Source of the DNA: Branchiostoma floridae
Taxonomy: Eukaryota > Chordata > Leptocardii > Amphioxiformes > Branchiostomatidae
Length of the DNA: 64,000 bases
Direction: 5' to 3'
Assembly (NCBI RefSeq): GCF_000003815.2
Contig: NC_049993.1
Coordinates: 18,782,621 to 18,846,620, forward strand
The position numbers and the translations under genes are program-made. Below, piece after piece: positions 12,831 to 22,769 of this stretch. The stretch's first letter is position 1. Each line of letters begins with the position of its first letter. Below the pieces are notes generated by a model. That model searched no databases, had not been told where the DNA came from, and was given only the letters and a program-made list of their open reading frames with translations.

Positions 12831-14107
12831 TCTCACTGTACAGAATAACACATAAGGTCTACATGCACACAGATACAGGAGACCACTTAGCCAACACAGT
12901 TGAGTTGCCCTCAGTATTTAGCTTTTATTGAAAATGTGATCATGGTACATCTACATCACACAGGCAAGCCAGGTAGCAATGGGTGCTGTGGCTGTCCCAT
13001 TAGATATACAGACAAGAACACAAACTAAAGCAGGCACTTTGGACATAATGTCAGTCCTGTGTCTGATATTTGTGATATATTTTTAGCGGAGTTCTTTCAC
13101 ATTACTGCACATATACATATACATATAGATAGCTATAATATATACTAGTATCAACCTAGCATGCTACCATGCTACTTTTTCATACAGTTGTATATAAGCT
13201 AAAAGTATGTTATATAAGTCACAAAGTTAATACCTAGTCTATCCACTATAACATTACAGTTTTCCATTTCCTGCAAAACCATATGATGATAATACAAACA
13301 GTCAAGCACTAACATACAACAGATATTATGAAGTAAGTTGCAGTAGTGAAAATGCTCTGAATATATGCTCCTTTGCTCCAGTTTGGACCTGGCAAGACCT
13401 CAGTACTGTGTCTGATATAGAAGTTTGTTGAACAAGCTCTTTCCCATGACTATAGTTTATAATTCATATCAACTAAGAAATTCCTTTGACCTTATTCTAT
13501 TTTTCATGCAATTGTATGTAATTTGACCATATGTACATTAACTCATCATTTAGCTAGTAGATTATCCATTATTAATGTTAGAATTATTTTACAATTTTTA
13601 TAGTGAACAATCTTAATTTCAGCAAAGTAACCCTTTAAATGGGAATGTCAGTACTTATATAAAACATTATTACCATTAATCAAAATGGTTCTTTTCCCAA
13701 TTCAAAATGGCCCATCCCTACAAATAGCTTAAAGCTTACTGAAAGCTATGAAAATCTTATTAAGATTACGTATTCCAGACTGAAGTTTGTAACATAATTG
13801 TGCATAGATATCATAGCAGATATACAGTATCGTTGACTTACAAGAAAAGGATCCATTTTGAAATAACATTTCAGCTTTATGGAGTTGGAGTCACAATTTA
13901 TGTTTCTTCAAATACTTTTATATTATGATCATAATTACTAGTATGACAATATATATATATATATTATAGTGTCTAGTGGGGTGGGGTTGCTATTTTTGTC
14001 TCTAATATCCTCCTGTGTGGTAACTATATTTGGTGATACTTAAAATACATTGTGTTTTTTTTTTCATTTATAGGAAACCTTTTAATTCTCAAGTCCTCCA
14101 TTTCAGT
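12831..14107. other. Presumed 3' UTR / 3' flank of LRR gene 1
   Basis: AT-rich, no coding exon. Blocks match the 3' regions of LRR genes 3 and 4 (the pieces with CTTTTGCTCCAGTTTGGAC and ACAAGAAAAGGATC), showing that it is part of the duplicated unit. Confidence 0.6.
12924..12929 (-). terminator. Candidate poly(A) signal for LRR gene 1
   Basis: TTTATT here reads AATAAA on the minus strand. The same hexamer in the same flank (…CAATAAA(A/T)GCTAAATAC…) occurs in all four LRR duplicons (28758, 42624, 56994), just before each minisatellite in transcription order. It is 2.3 kb past the stop codon, of which 1.05 kb is an inserted element. Confidence 0.5.
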
Positions 14108-14116
14108 GATCTGGTG

Positions 14117-15163
14117 TAGTCTCCAAGCAGACCCTACGGTGCCTTAGAAATAGTATCAAAGCTGGCCAGGGACTTGGTATACCGGCACCAGGGTCTGCCC
14201 TCAGTCGGGCTGATCTGACGCTATTAGCATCTATTTGTTGGCGCTATTAAACTGTGCTTGCCGAGTAGGTGTTAATTGCCCTCCCGGCCTGGGATGGCTC
14301 GTGCGCCCCTGCACCGTCTCACGGGAAGTCACGTCACGGGTCACCTAAGATGACCGTTACCGGCAGATTTAAAATGCCGGCAACAATGGAGGCCAGAGTA
14401 CGACGTGTTTCCGCGATGTATGGGGATTCGAGCCGAAGAAAGCACAGCTCGATTCCATTTTGGCCACTCTGGAAGGCAAGGATGTCTTTGTCGGCATCGC
14501 TACCGGTCAGGGGAAATCCCTATGCTACCAATGCAAGCCATAGTTGCTAGCCGGGAGCAAACATCTGGTCCTTGACGCAGTTTTTGCCGGACGAAATTAC
14601 AAAATCGCAGAACGAAATAGAAATAAACTTTCAGGAGACAGAAATGGCAGCGCGCTTGGCTTGTTGTGGTTCTCTCTACCGCATCCAAACATAACAGAGA
14701 GGATTACGATCAGGCGGCATGTTTTTAAAACTCATAACGTTAGTTTGGTGTTATTATATATGTATATCGAAATTTGTATGTGTATCGAAGTTTGTTTGGC
14801 ATTATTTTCAGACTTCAAATCGATTTTAAACTAAATATTTTATGTATTGTGGCGCTTGTTCTATTACGTTGCGATGCTGTCAAATTTTTCAATCCGGCGC
14901 TATTTGGCGTGAACCTACCGCTGGGAAGTGCGCGCTATCACTGACTTCGTCCAGTGTAAGTCGCTTGTAAAGTAATTAGCACTTGACAACAGGGTGGGGC
15001 AGCGACACCATTGTTGAATAGAAACGCTCCACCCTGTTTCAGTGCAGGCAGACCTCCGGTGCCCGTTTGACTCCCTTAGCCGGCTATCTCCCTTTGGCCG
15101 GCTATACTCCTTTGCCAGCTTTGATACTATTTCTAAGGCACCGTAGGGTCTGCTTGGAGACTA
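14117..15163. mobile_element. TIR element with 9-bp TSD carrying a helicase fragment (Pack-type)
   Basis: Near-perfect inverted arms of about 49 bp (TAGTCTCCAAGCAGACCC... / ...GGGTCTGCTTGGAGACTA) are flanked by perfect 9-bp repeats GATCTGGTG at 14108-14116 and 15164-15172. LRR duplicons 3 (about 45031) and 4 (about 57990) have the uninterrupted site, GATCTGTTGTGCCTTACT and GATCTTGTGTGCTTTACT, so this is a later insertion into the 3' region of gene 1. A 9-bp duplication suggests Mutator/Rehavkus-like or Merlin-like mobilisation. No transposase is present, but the interior carries part of a RecQ-like helicase. Confidence 0.9.
14373..14543 (+). pseudogene. RecQ-like DNA helicase fragment inside TIR element
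   Basis: An open stretch of 56 codons includes FRDVWGFEPKKAQLDSILAT, then LEGKDVFVGIATGQGKSLCY and a final Q before a stop four codons later. This resembles the RecQ N-terminal helicase region: the aromatic/Gln motif 0 upstream, the GKDV spacer, and a Walker A of the form TGxGKS followed by LCYQ. Motifs Ia to VI are missing, no start codon is in frame and the frame ends in a stop, so it is a captured piece, not a working helicase. The source gene is not in this window. Confidence 0.75.
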
Positions 15164-15266
15164 GATCTGGTGTGCTTTACTGGCTATAGGTGTTTGGAGT
15201 CCTACTCAGGGCCAGTCATTATTTTCAGAGTTAATCCTTAAAGCAATGGTTTAACTTTGGTCTTAT

Positions 15267-17504
15267 CTAACGGTGTTGCAAGTACTGAGGCAGCAGGGAT
15301 GTGTAGGTGTGCTGCTGCTGACCACTGGGGTTCCTCAGGGGTTCATAGTGGTTTGGTCTAGCAGCTGCACTAACCTGGTTGTTCACATATCTGTGGGACT
15401 GTGAATTCAAACCTTGTCTTGCTTGTGGACGGGCACCAATTTCAGGGCCCAGGGAGGGGGATGGAACCTCATATCCGTTGTTAAAGCTGCCAAGGTGTAT
15501 GTTGCCAGCACCTTGGTATGGGCTTTCCCTTTGGTTGATTTCGGGTATGGTGTCATACACTGGGTCATCAGTTGGAACATTATAGACATGCTGGCTGTTA
15601 ACTGTACCAGAATGGGACATTTGGGATTGACTGTTTATGTTTGTACGCCCCCTTATCTGAACATGACCACTACCTGTGGGGTTTGGGTTCCTAGAGCCAG
15701 CACTAGAGGCTATCACAGCAGTATGCTTCCTCCCCCTCCTCTTATACATGCACCCAACTGCAAGGGCAATAGTGGTAATAATGAATATTCCAAAAAGAAT
15801 GCCCAAAGTAGCAAGCAAGGGCATGGGTAAGAAGAGGCCACTAACATTAGTGCTAAGATCATTGCTTTCAGTCATTGTGGACTGAAAACCAAAAGGAGCG
15901 TTAGTACTGACTGTAGACAAGCCTGGGTTAGAGTCAGCAGTGGGTACTGTGTGTGGTGTTTGGGAAGATGCTGGAACTTCTGATGTCGACTTTGCAGAAG
16001 GATTGAAAAGAGAGGAAGAAGCATTGGGTGTGTTTCTGAGTGTTGGGAATGATGTTGTTGTCTTTGATGTTGACTTTGCTGAAGAATCAAAATAAGGGGC
16101 AGCACTGACTGTAGATAAGCCTGGGTTAGACTGAGCAGTGGATGTGTCACTGGATGTTGGTGCCTTTGATGTTGACTTTTCTAACTGATGAAAAGGAGAA
16201 CTGCTGACTGCAGGCAAGCTCAGGGTAAAGTCAACAACATGTTTTGTGGTCAAAGTGGAGTAGACTGGTGTTGTCTCCTCACAGATCAGGTTTTCATGAC
16301 TTACATCCCGTAATTTTTGCCCTGTAAGGTTACCAGGTCCAGCACATCTGATCTGGTCTTCAAATGGGTAGGACCCGTTCATCCTCTGTCTAAAGGGGGC
16401 CATCCTACAGTCACACTGCCAGGGGTTGTTGTCAATCCTAACACTTGGACCAAAGATATTCAATAGGAAACCTTCCCTAACTGGAACAGAGGCCAGTATG
16501 TCATATGCCATTACTGGGAGTGTCTCCATTTGGTTATTGTTTAGTCTAAGTTCTGACACTGGAATATTCAAATTTTTTAAAGCTTCTAAAGGGAAGGTGC
16601 TGATGTTATTATAGTCAAGTCTCAGTTCTTTAAGCTTATGTAGATTCCCAAATGTGTCAGCTGGGATGGTTCTGATGTTGTTGTATGCAAGACTTAGATA
16701 GTGTAGCTGCGTTGTGTCATTGAAGGTGCCTGCCTCAATACTGCGGATGTCATTACTGTTGAGGTAAAGCCACGCTAGATTACCAAGTCCCACAAATATG
16801 TCAGCTGGGAGAGTAGTTAACTGATTTGAGGGAAGATACAAGTATCGCAGATTACCAAGTCCCACAAATATATCAGCTGGGAGAGTAGTGAACTGGTTTG
16901 AGTTAAGATACAAGTTTTGTATCCGAAGTCCCACAAATATGTCAGCTGGGAGAGTAGTGAACTGGTTTGAGTGAAGCCACAAGGTTTGTAGGTTCCCAAG
17001 TCCCACAAATATGTCAGCTGGGAGAGTAGTAAACTGGTTTGAGGAAAGATCCAAGGTTTGTAGGTTCCCAAGTCCCACAAATATGTCAGCTGAGAGACTT
17101 TTTAACTGGTTTGATTGAAGATACAAGTACTGCAGATTACCAAGTCCCACAAATATGTCAGCTAACAGATTAGTTAATTGATTATATCCCAGTTTCAGCC
17201 TAGTTAAGCTTCTTAAGTTGTGGAATGTTTTGTTCTGGATCATTGAAATCTGATTGAAACGAAGATCTAATCTTGTCAAGTTCCTGTATCTTGAGAAATC
17301 AGACTGACTTAAGTTTGTGATGGCGTTGCTCCGTAAGTAAAGCTGAGTGATGTTTGTAGGCAGGTCCTGAGGAACACTGGTGAGGAATCTGCTGCTGCAG
17401 TAACATTGTAATGATGAACAGCTGCTGCTGCAGGCTGCGGTCGGTCCAGCTTCCTTCAGGATGATCAGTAGAAGAACCAGCAGCCTCCTCGCTTTGTGGG
17501 ACAT
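15267..17504 (-). CDS. LRR transmembrane receptor with ITAM-like tail (LRR gene 1)
   Basis: Single coding exon, 745 aa from the Met shared by all family members (MSHKARRLL); a Met five codons upstream is also in frame. Residues ~1-24 are a signal peptide (LLVLLLIILKEAG core), 25-45 a cysteine N-cap, then three diverged LRRs, six near-identical 24-residue DIFVGLGNL modules and four further LRRs. The C-cap with NNPWQCDC is at ~358-409. A Ser/Thr/Pro stalk follows to ~555, a membrane helix lies at ~558-583 next to KRRGRK, and the cytoplasmic tail is ~160 aa. The tail has YNVP, YDTI, YEVP and a closing YEPL(720)-x10-YTSL(734). Layout implies a cell-surface recognition receptor with kinase/SH2 coupling; the ligand is unknown. 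Modules resemble the variable LRRs of lamprey VLRs and Slit-type proteins. One module is a residue short (DIFVGLRIQNL). Confidence 0.9.
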   Translation of the reverse strand: MSHKARRLLVLLLIILKEAGPTAACSSSCSSLQCYCSSRFLTSVPQDLPTNITQLYLRSNAITNLSQSDFSRYRNLTRLDLRFNQISMIQNKTFHNLRSLTRLKLGYNQLTNLLADIFVGLGNLQYLYLQSNQLKSLSADIFVGLGNLQTLDLSSNQFTTLPADIFVGLGNLQTLWLHSNQFTTLPADIFVGLRIQNLYLNSNQFTTLPADIFVGLGNLRYLYLPSNQLTTLPADIFVGLGNLAWLYLNSNDIRSIEAGTFNDTTQLHYLSLAYNNIRTIPADTFGNLHKLKELRLDYNNISTFPLEALKNLNIPVSELRLNNNQMETLPVMAYDILASVPVREGFLLNIFGPSVRIDNNPWQCDCRMAPFRQRMNGSYPFEDQIRCAGPGNLTGQKLRDVSHENLICEETTPVYSTLTTKHVVDFTLSLPAVSSSPFHQLEKSTSKAPTSSDTSTAQSNPGLSTVSAAPYFDSSAKSTSKTTTSFPTLRNTPNASSSLFNPSAKSTSEVPASSQTPHTVPTADSNPGLSTVSTNAPFGFQSTMTESNDLSTNVSGLFLPMPLLATLGILFGIFIITTIALAVGCMYKRRGRKHTAVIASSAGSRNPNPTGSGHVQIRGRTNINSQSQMSHSGTVNSQHVYNVPTDDPVYDTIPEINQRESPYQGAGNIHLGSFNNGYEVPSPSLGPEIGARPQARQGLNSQSHRYVNNQVSAAARPNHYEPLRNPSGQQQHTYTSLLPQYLQHR

Positions 17505-17519
17505 GCTGGGGTGTAGCAT

Positions 17520-19849
17520 TACATGATATTATAACATGATATTAAAATATGAGATTAATCATTTGCATGTAGTATGAACATTCATTTATCATTTTATTCC
17601 CCTACATTTTGTAATAACCAAGAAGCACATTGCTTCATCATCATCATCATCTGGGCTCGAAATGATGTGGTATTAGGTGCACCAAATTTTTTTGGGGGTG
17701 CACCTCATAAAATATAGTGTAATGTCAGAAAAACCTGCTATAACCTACTTAATTACTGCTTCTCTGAATGGAGTTCTTCAGAAATCACAACAGGGGTTCT
17801 TGCTGGGGCATCTTCATGCTTATTCTAACATCTGGGAATTTGTGATGCTGGGTGTTCGGGTATTCGGGTGCACTGGTGCACCCAAATAAAAAAAATTGGG
17901 TGCACCAAGGTGCACATGCACCCAGTATTTTGTGCCTTGGCTTACAAATGACATATTTATAAGAGTAAAAAAAACGATGCCAATCAACATATAGTCAATA
18001 CATATGTATATATATACTGTTTGATACAAAATGAATAACACACTTAATGAGAACAAGGCAAATTTTGGTACTGTATCAATTAAGATAATCTACTTGTGAA
18101 ATGATACGAAAATGTTACAGTTTTGCAAAATGTAAAAATGATGTGGGCCCTCATAGAGTAAGGAATATACAAAATGTACTTGACAGGCTAAAAGATATTG
18201 TAGATAAATGATAACACAACTTTGGCTGGTATAAAGTTCAAAGTATCAATTGTTCATGATTGTATTGGTAGGACAAGGTTTCAAAAGGGTGAGAACCAGG
18301 TCATTTCAACTGGCCAGAACTAACTTTTGATAGACATGCCACTGTTTTTGATAAACTTTTATATTGAAATGTTCGACAACCAGTAAATAAATTTGATAGA
18401 TAGAACTTGAACTTACCTTGAGGAGATTATTAAGAATGAAGTTCTCCGATCGTAAACATGGTGTCTGTAAACATAGAAAGGTGTTAAGAAAAATAGGAAA
18501 TCATGACAAAATGAGGCTACATTGTATTGTCTGACGGTGAACAATAGAACTCAAGGAAGAATGGCCGGATAGGTTGGTGTCTCTCAATCACTCTGACTTG
18601 CTCTATTTGTTAGTGTAGATTTGGCACCTTGTCCCTGAAGGATTCCAGGGATGGGGCAGTCAATGTATATAATATATACACAGGTAGCAAGTTCCACTCA
18701 AATACAGTCTGTGGAAAAAAAGGACATCTGTCTGCACTGTGTTCTACCAAGGCAGATATTCTGGAACATGTATCTACAATATTAGATAGATAGACAGACA
18801 GATAAAAATAGATACTAGTTAGATAGATACTATGAGATATACATGGTGTAAGCTATAGGTTGTGACAAAAATCGAAAATGATTGCATTTTAAATTGAACT
18901 GAAGAGCATTTTTGTTCAACTCAAAATCTTCCAAAGTGGATAACCGAATTAAGGAAGGCAGACTGCTATTATTTGGTACTTTCGGGTGTAGATGAGGGAT
19001 GTAACTTATACATATGATGACTTTGATTAATTAGTAAGGAAATTCTACACAATCATTCCTGTCAGTATTTTCAGTGATATGACTTATTCACTACGTGTAG
19101 CACAAGTGACTGGTTAACTATTTAATTTCGAGCTGCGCTCCGCAATAAGCAAAGTCAGAATTAGCGCGCTCATCACCTTGAAATAGAAAGAGGGAGATAT
19201 AAGAGATTACCAGTGTGTGAAAGAATTTGTAAATACTGTACATCTGAAGCAGTGGGAGACTGAACACATTTCATTTCCAAATTTTCATTCAACGAAACTA
19301 AAAGAATCACTCTGTTTAGAGAAGCCACAAAGTATTATCCCAACTTCCCCACATTGACAAACAGAAAGCCACTTTTCTCTTGAAATCGCAGAACCCACAA
19401 ATTCTAGAAAATGTGGGGCTTTTCGTCTCCCTCTGCTTCCAAAAAAGAAGTCAAACCCAACCTGTTTAGAAATAGCCAACACTAGTATTAGAGTAGAATA
19501 TTGTTAATGACTGTCCATTGACACTACACTACCAAAAATGCTTTTTCTTGTTTATCTTGTTTTGCTTCCTCACTAAAAATTTTTCTTCCAGGAAGAAAAT
19601 TATTCTGTCCCCAAGAAGTGTTAGAAAAATGTGCTTGTCCATGGGGCAAGCAAATTTTTGCTTGTCAAGTTTTGGAGAATATTTGAGATTTGTTTTCTTG
19701 TATTTCTTAAAATGCCTCTTCTTGTTTATCTTGTTTTGCTTCCTCACAGAAAATTTGTCTTCCAGGAAGAAAAAAATTCTTGTATTTCTTAAGAGTTGAA
19801 TCTGGTTAGAAAAAAAACAGAATTTGTAGAATTTTTGTCTTGCATCATA
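17520..19849. other. Upstream region of LRR gene 1, with dispersed repeats
   Basis: No coding exon. Around 17660-17940 is an inverted repeat of the GTGCACCC type (GGTGCACC near 17680, GGGTGCAC near 17900), also found at 35930-36110. A possible 5' UTR exon ends at 18417. At 19530-19790 a ~75-bp segment with TTGTTTATCTTGTTTTGCTT occurs twice, about 175 bp apart. Confidence 0.5.
18417..18470 (-). other. Possible 5' UTR exon of LRR gene 1
   Basis: On the minus strand the segment ends CTCCTCAAG followed by the donor GTAAGTTCAAGTT. The equivalent place upstream of LRR gene 4 (61440) reads TTTGAAG followed by GTAAGTTTAAGTT, with similar preceding sequence (GAATG/ATCTCC). That suggests a shared non-coding first exon joined to the coding exon. 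The 5' end is a guess. Confidence 0.35.
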
Positions 19850-20424
19850 CACGGTGGTCTAAAACAGCCTCAAAAATCCCCATTGCCATGTGAATAGGCC
19901 GCGCCCACTATTATCACGCCTCATGCCAACTCGGACGTACCGGGCAGACCAAGGATCGGTACAAATATTTCTCAACATAACATGCGATCTGACAATCGTA
20001 CCGCAAATATAAAATATAGAGCTATTTAAGAAATGTGTCGATTCTGAGACTATGCTAAAATCAACAGTTGACATGTTAACGCTACGTCCAACCGCAACAA
20101 ATGCGTGGCATGCACTGAGGTCACTCTCGGCCGTTGAACTTTGAACTAACAAAACTCAAATCTTTCATTTACGTGTAAAACAGTACCTTACTATATTATC
20201 TAACTTTCTAGCCTGGGAAAATACGGCTACGTTCTCATATTTTGGGTGTCTAGATGATTTAAGCTTATTTTACTAATTTTGAGGTACGTTTTCTCCCATA
20301 TTCCTTTTCGGTAAGAACGTACGCGCCTCCGACCAGATTCAAAATGGCGGCGACTCAGCGAGCTCTCTGTCGTTGTTGTTTTCATCAAATTTCATTTTGT
20401 TAAACTCCAGATATAGCCCAAAAT

Positions 20425-21751
20425 ATGAAATGTACAGTTTATTCAGCATTTCCTCGTGGAAAAGTTCAAATGTTTGTGGCGTATAATGAGGCTGGCGGTT
20501 TAGAACAAACGGGCTTATTAGCGCCCCTTTGTTCAAAAATTCAATCATATTCAAATAAGATGGCCAAGCGGTCATTGTATTCGTCCAGCTTGCCAAACGT
20601 GGTAATTAGGCGCGATTTTCAACTTGTGAACGAGTTCGAGATGCTACAACAGCCCTACCTTCCCAGTTTGTTCTTCACTCAAGTTGTGACAAGATGCGGG
20701 AGCGCTCGAGAGACGCGGTTTGAGGTTTGTGCCTCACCATCTAGGATTGGGTAAGTGCTTATGTTTCATTGTTTTCTACACACGCTAGGTTTATAACTCA
20801 GTACTGTTAACTAGGTTAGTTGTTTTGTATATACTCACAATCACGTACTCGTATATAGAAGCCTGGTCTCTCAGACACCATGCATATAGTATGATAGTTT
20901 TGATACCGTTCTAAACTGTTTTCTTTTAGAAGTATTGTAACCACACTGAAGCTGATACCATATTGTTTGAGAATTATTCTAACCATACTGAAGCTAATAC
21001 TATTGTCCTCACAAGATTTACTGAGCCAAACTCTTCTGATATTTTACCTGTTTTGTTTTGTTTGAGAATTATTCTAACCATACTGAAGCTAATACTATTG
21101 TCCTCACAAGATTTACTGAGCCAAACTCTTCTGATATTTTACCTGTTTTGTTTTGTTTGAGAATTATTCTAACCATACTGAAGCTAATACTATTGTCCTC
21201 ACAAGATTTACTGAGCCAAACTCTTCGGATATTTTACCTGTTTTGTTTTGTTTGAGAATTATTCTAACCATACTGAAGCTAATACTATTGTCCACACAAT
21301 ATTTAGATCATTTAGTATTTTACTCAGCCGAACTATTTTGAATTTTTACCTGTTTTGTTTGAGAATTATTCTAACCATACTGAAGCTAATAGTCATGCAT
21401 AGATTAGGACAGATACTGAAACATATCTAATAGTAATACAACATATGTACCCAGTGGCTAGGGTTACATTGTGTTATCACTTTATTATGTACATACTTCC
21501 TTGTTTAGCTTTAATTGAATAAAATGTTCTCAACTTCTGTAAATATGATGTAATACCTAGGACTCGGAGAGTAGAAGAGTCTGGTATTAGCCTGATTTGT
21601 GCATCGTTGAAAAATGTTAGCTCTGGCTAATAATACTTTCCTTTGGTAATTCTTTAGTACATGGAAACTGCCAAGAGCACCGTCATGGATGATTCAGCTG
21701 ACCTGGGGCCTACAGCCCTACAGAACTGAAAGATTGTATCCATTGCTGTAG
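20425..21751 (+). CDS. Uncharacterised two-exon gene inside the TIR element
   Basis: Exon 1 is 20425-20750, ending AGGATTGG before the donor GTAAGTGC. Exon 2 is 21658-21751, after TTCTTTAG and ending in TAG. Joining keeps the frame (326 + 94 = 420 bp) and gives 139 aa; the junction reads SPSRIG then TWKLPRAPSW. Without splicing the frame stops exactly at the donor. There is no signal peptide, membrane span or family I recognise; the product has several Trp/Tyr/Arg near its end. An upstream AAAATGGCGGCGAC at 20340 belongs to another frame. The intron holds the 95-bp repeat. It could be an accessory element gene or a non-coding transcript with a chance frame. Confidence 0.45.
20967..21395 (+). 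repeat. 95-bp tandem repeat, about four and a half units
   Basis: Units beginning TTTGAGAATTATTCTAACCA start near 20967, 21060, 21155, 21250 and 21357. The middle units differ by single bases (TTCTGATAT versus TTCGGATAT), implying recent amplification. It lies in the intron of the plus-strand gene inside the 5-kb element. Confidence 0.95.
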
Positions 21752-22669
21752 TTTGACTTAAAACGGGATTCGCTGCAGCAGTTTGAGTTGAAATATTAAT
21801 ATCGGATCTAACTGTTCGCGTCATGTATGTATCAGAATTACTTAGTGTAAATATGTTCGCTATCATAAACGTTGTATTCTTCACTACACATTTATTATTA
21901 GCAAGAATTTTGTATTGAAAGTGTTCGCTACTACATTACTTGGAGTACTTTGCTACTATTGAGCTGAATATTGTTAGCTAACATAATATTACTATCAATT
22001 GATGTATACTTTGATGCTGTTGAGCTGCAATATGGGATCTGTGTTTTTTTGCCTTTGTGAAATCTAATGTGTAGTTCATTGATTGAACTGAAATGTTGCA
22101 TTATTGGATTGTTTGCTACAGTGCTTTAAACCATATGTTATGATGAAGACATCTACAAATGAATACTAAAATTGTAATTATTTAAGTAAATTTTGATGTT
22201 CAATGAAAATATTTCCAAATGCTAACTTGTATAGGTGTACACAGTCTCTGTTTTATATTCGTACAAAGCAGAACTTCAAAACCTGTCAACAATACTCCCT
22301 ACCATAGCTCTTACTGTACCTCTTGTTATACTATACTTATAGTTTAAAACTTCATGAATAAATGAATGAAGATTTGAAAACAACTGTTCAATTGTCTGAC
22401 CTTTATTGAATAAATGAACACCTTTCATTCACTACAAATTGAACGACCATTCGCTACGTTGGTAGACAACCAGACTCCTCCAAACAACAGAATATTGCTC
22501 ATAAGTACACTACAACTAGACTATGTTTAATCAAGGACGAAATGTTTAGCTACATAATGTCGACTAAAAAGTAAAAATGTACTGGAAATGCTCTGCCAAT
22601 CTGTTTACACAAGTTTTTAAAAGAGAGAAGAGACTGTAGATTCTAGATGGTATGACCTCTTTACACCTA

Positions 22670-22769
22670 NNNNNNNNNNNNNNNNNNNNNNNNNNNNNNN
22701 NNNNNNNNNNNNNNNNNNNNNNNNNNNNNNNNNNNNNNNNNNNNNNNNNNNNNNNNNNNNNNNNNNNNN
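22670..22769. other. Assembly gap (100 N)
   Basis: Placeholder gap that cuts the third exon of the minus-strand gene in the 5-kb TIR element. Confidence 0.99.

Noticed and set aside
12120-12931. Long Cys/Val/Trp-rich plus-strand frames over the 43-bp minisatellites (also at 28035, 41982, 56542 and reversed at 9878)
   Set aside because: They follow from the repeat composition, several frames are open at once, and frame shifts between units (41-45 bp) break periodicity at the protein level.
14269-14834. Plus-strand frames starting at 14269 and 14544 as host genes
   Set aside because: They lie within the inserted TIR element in frames other than the helicase-like one and have no recognisable domains.
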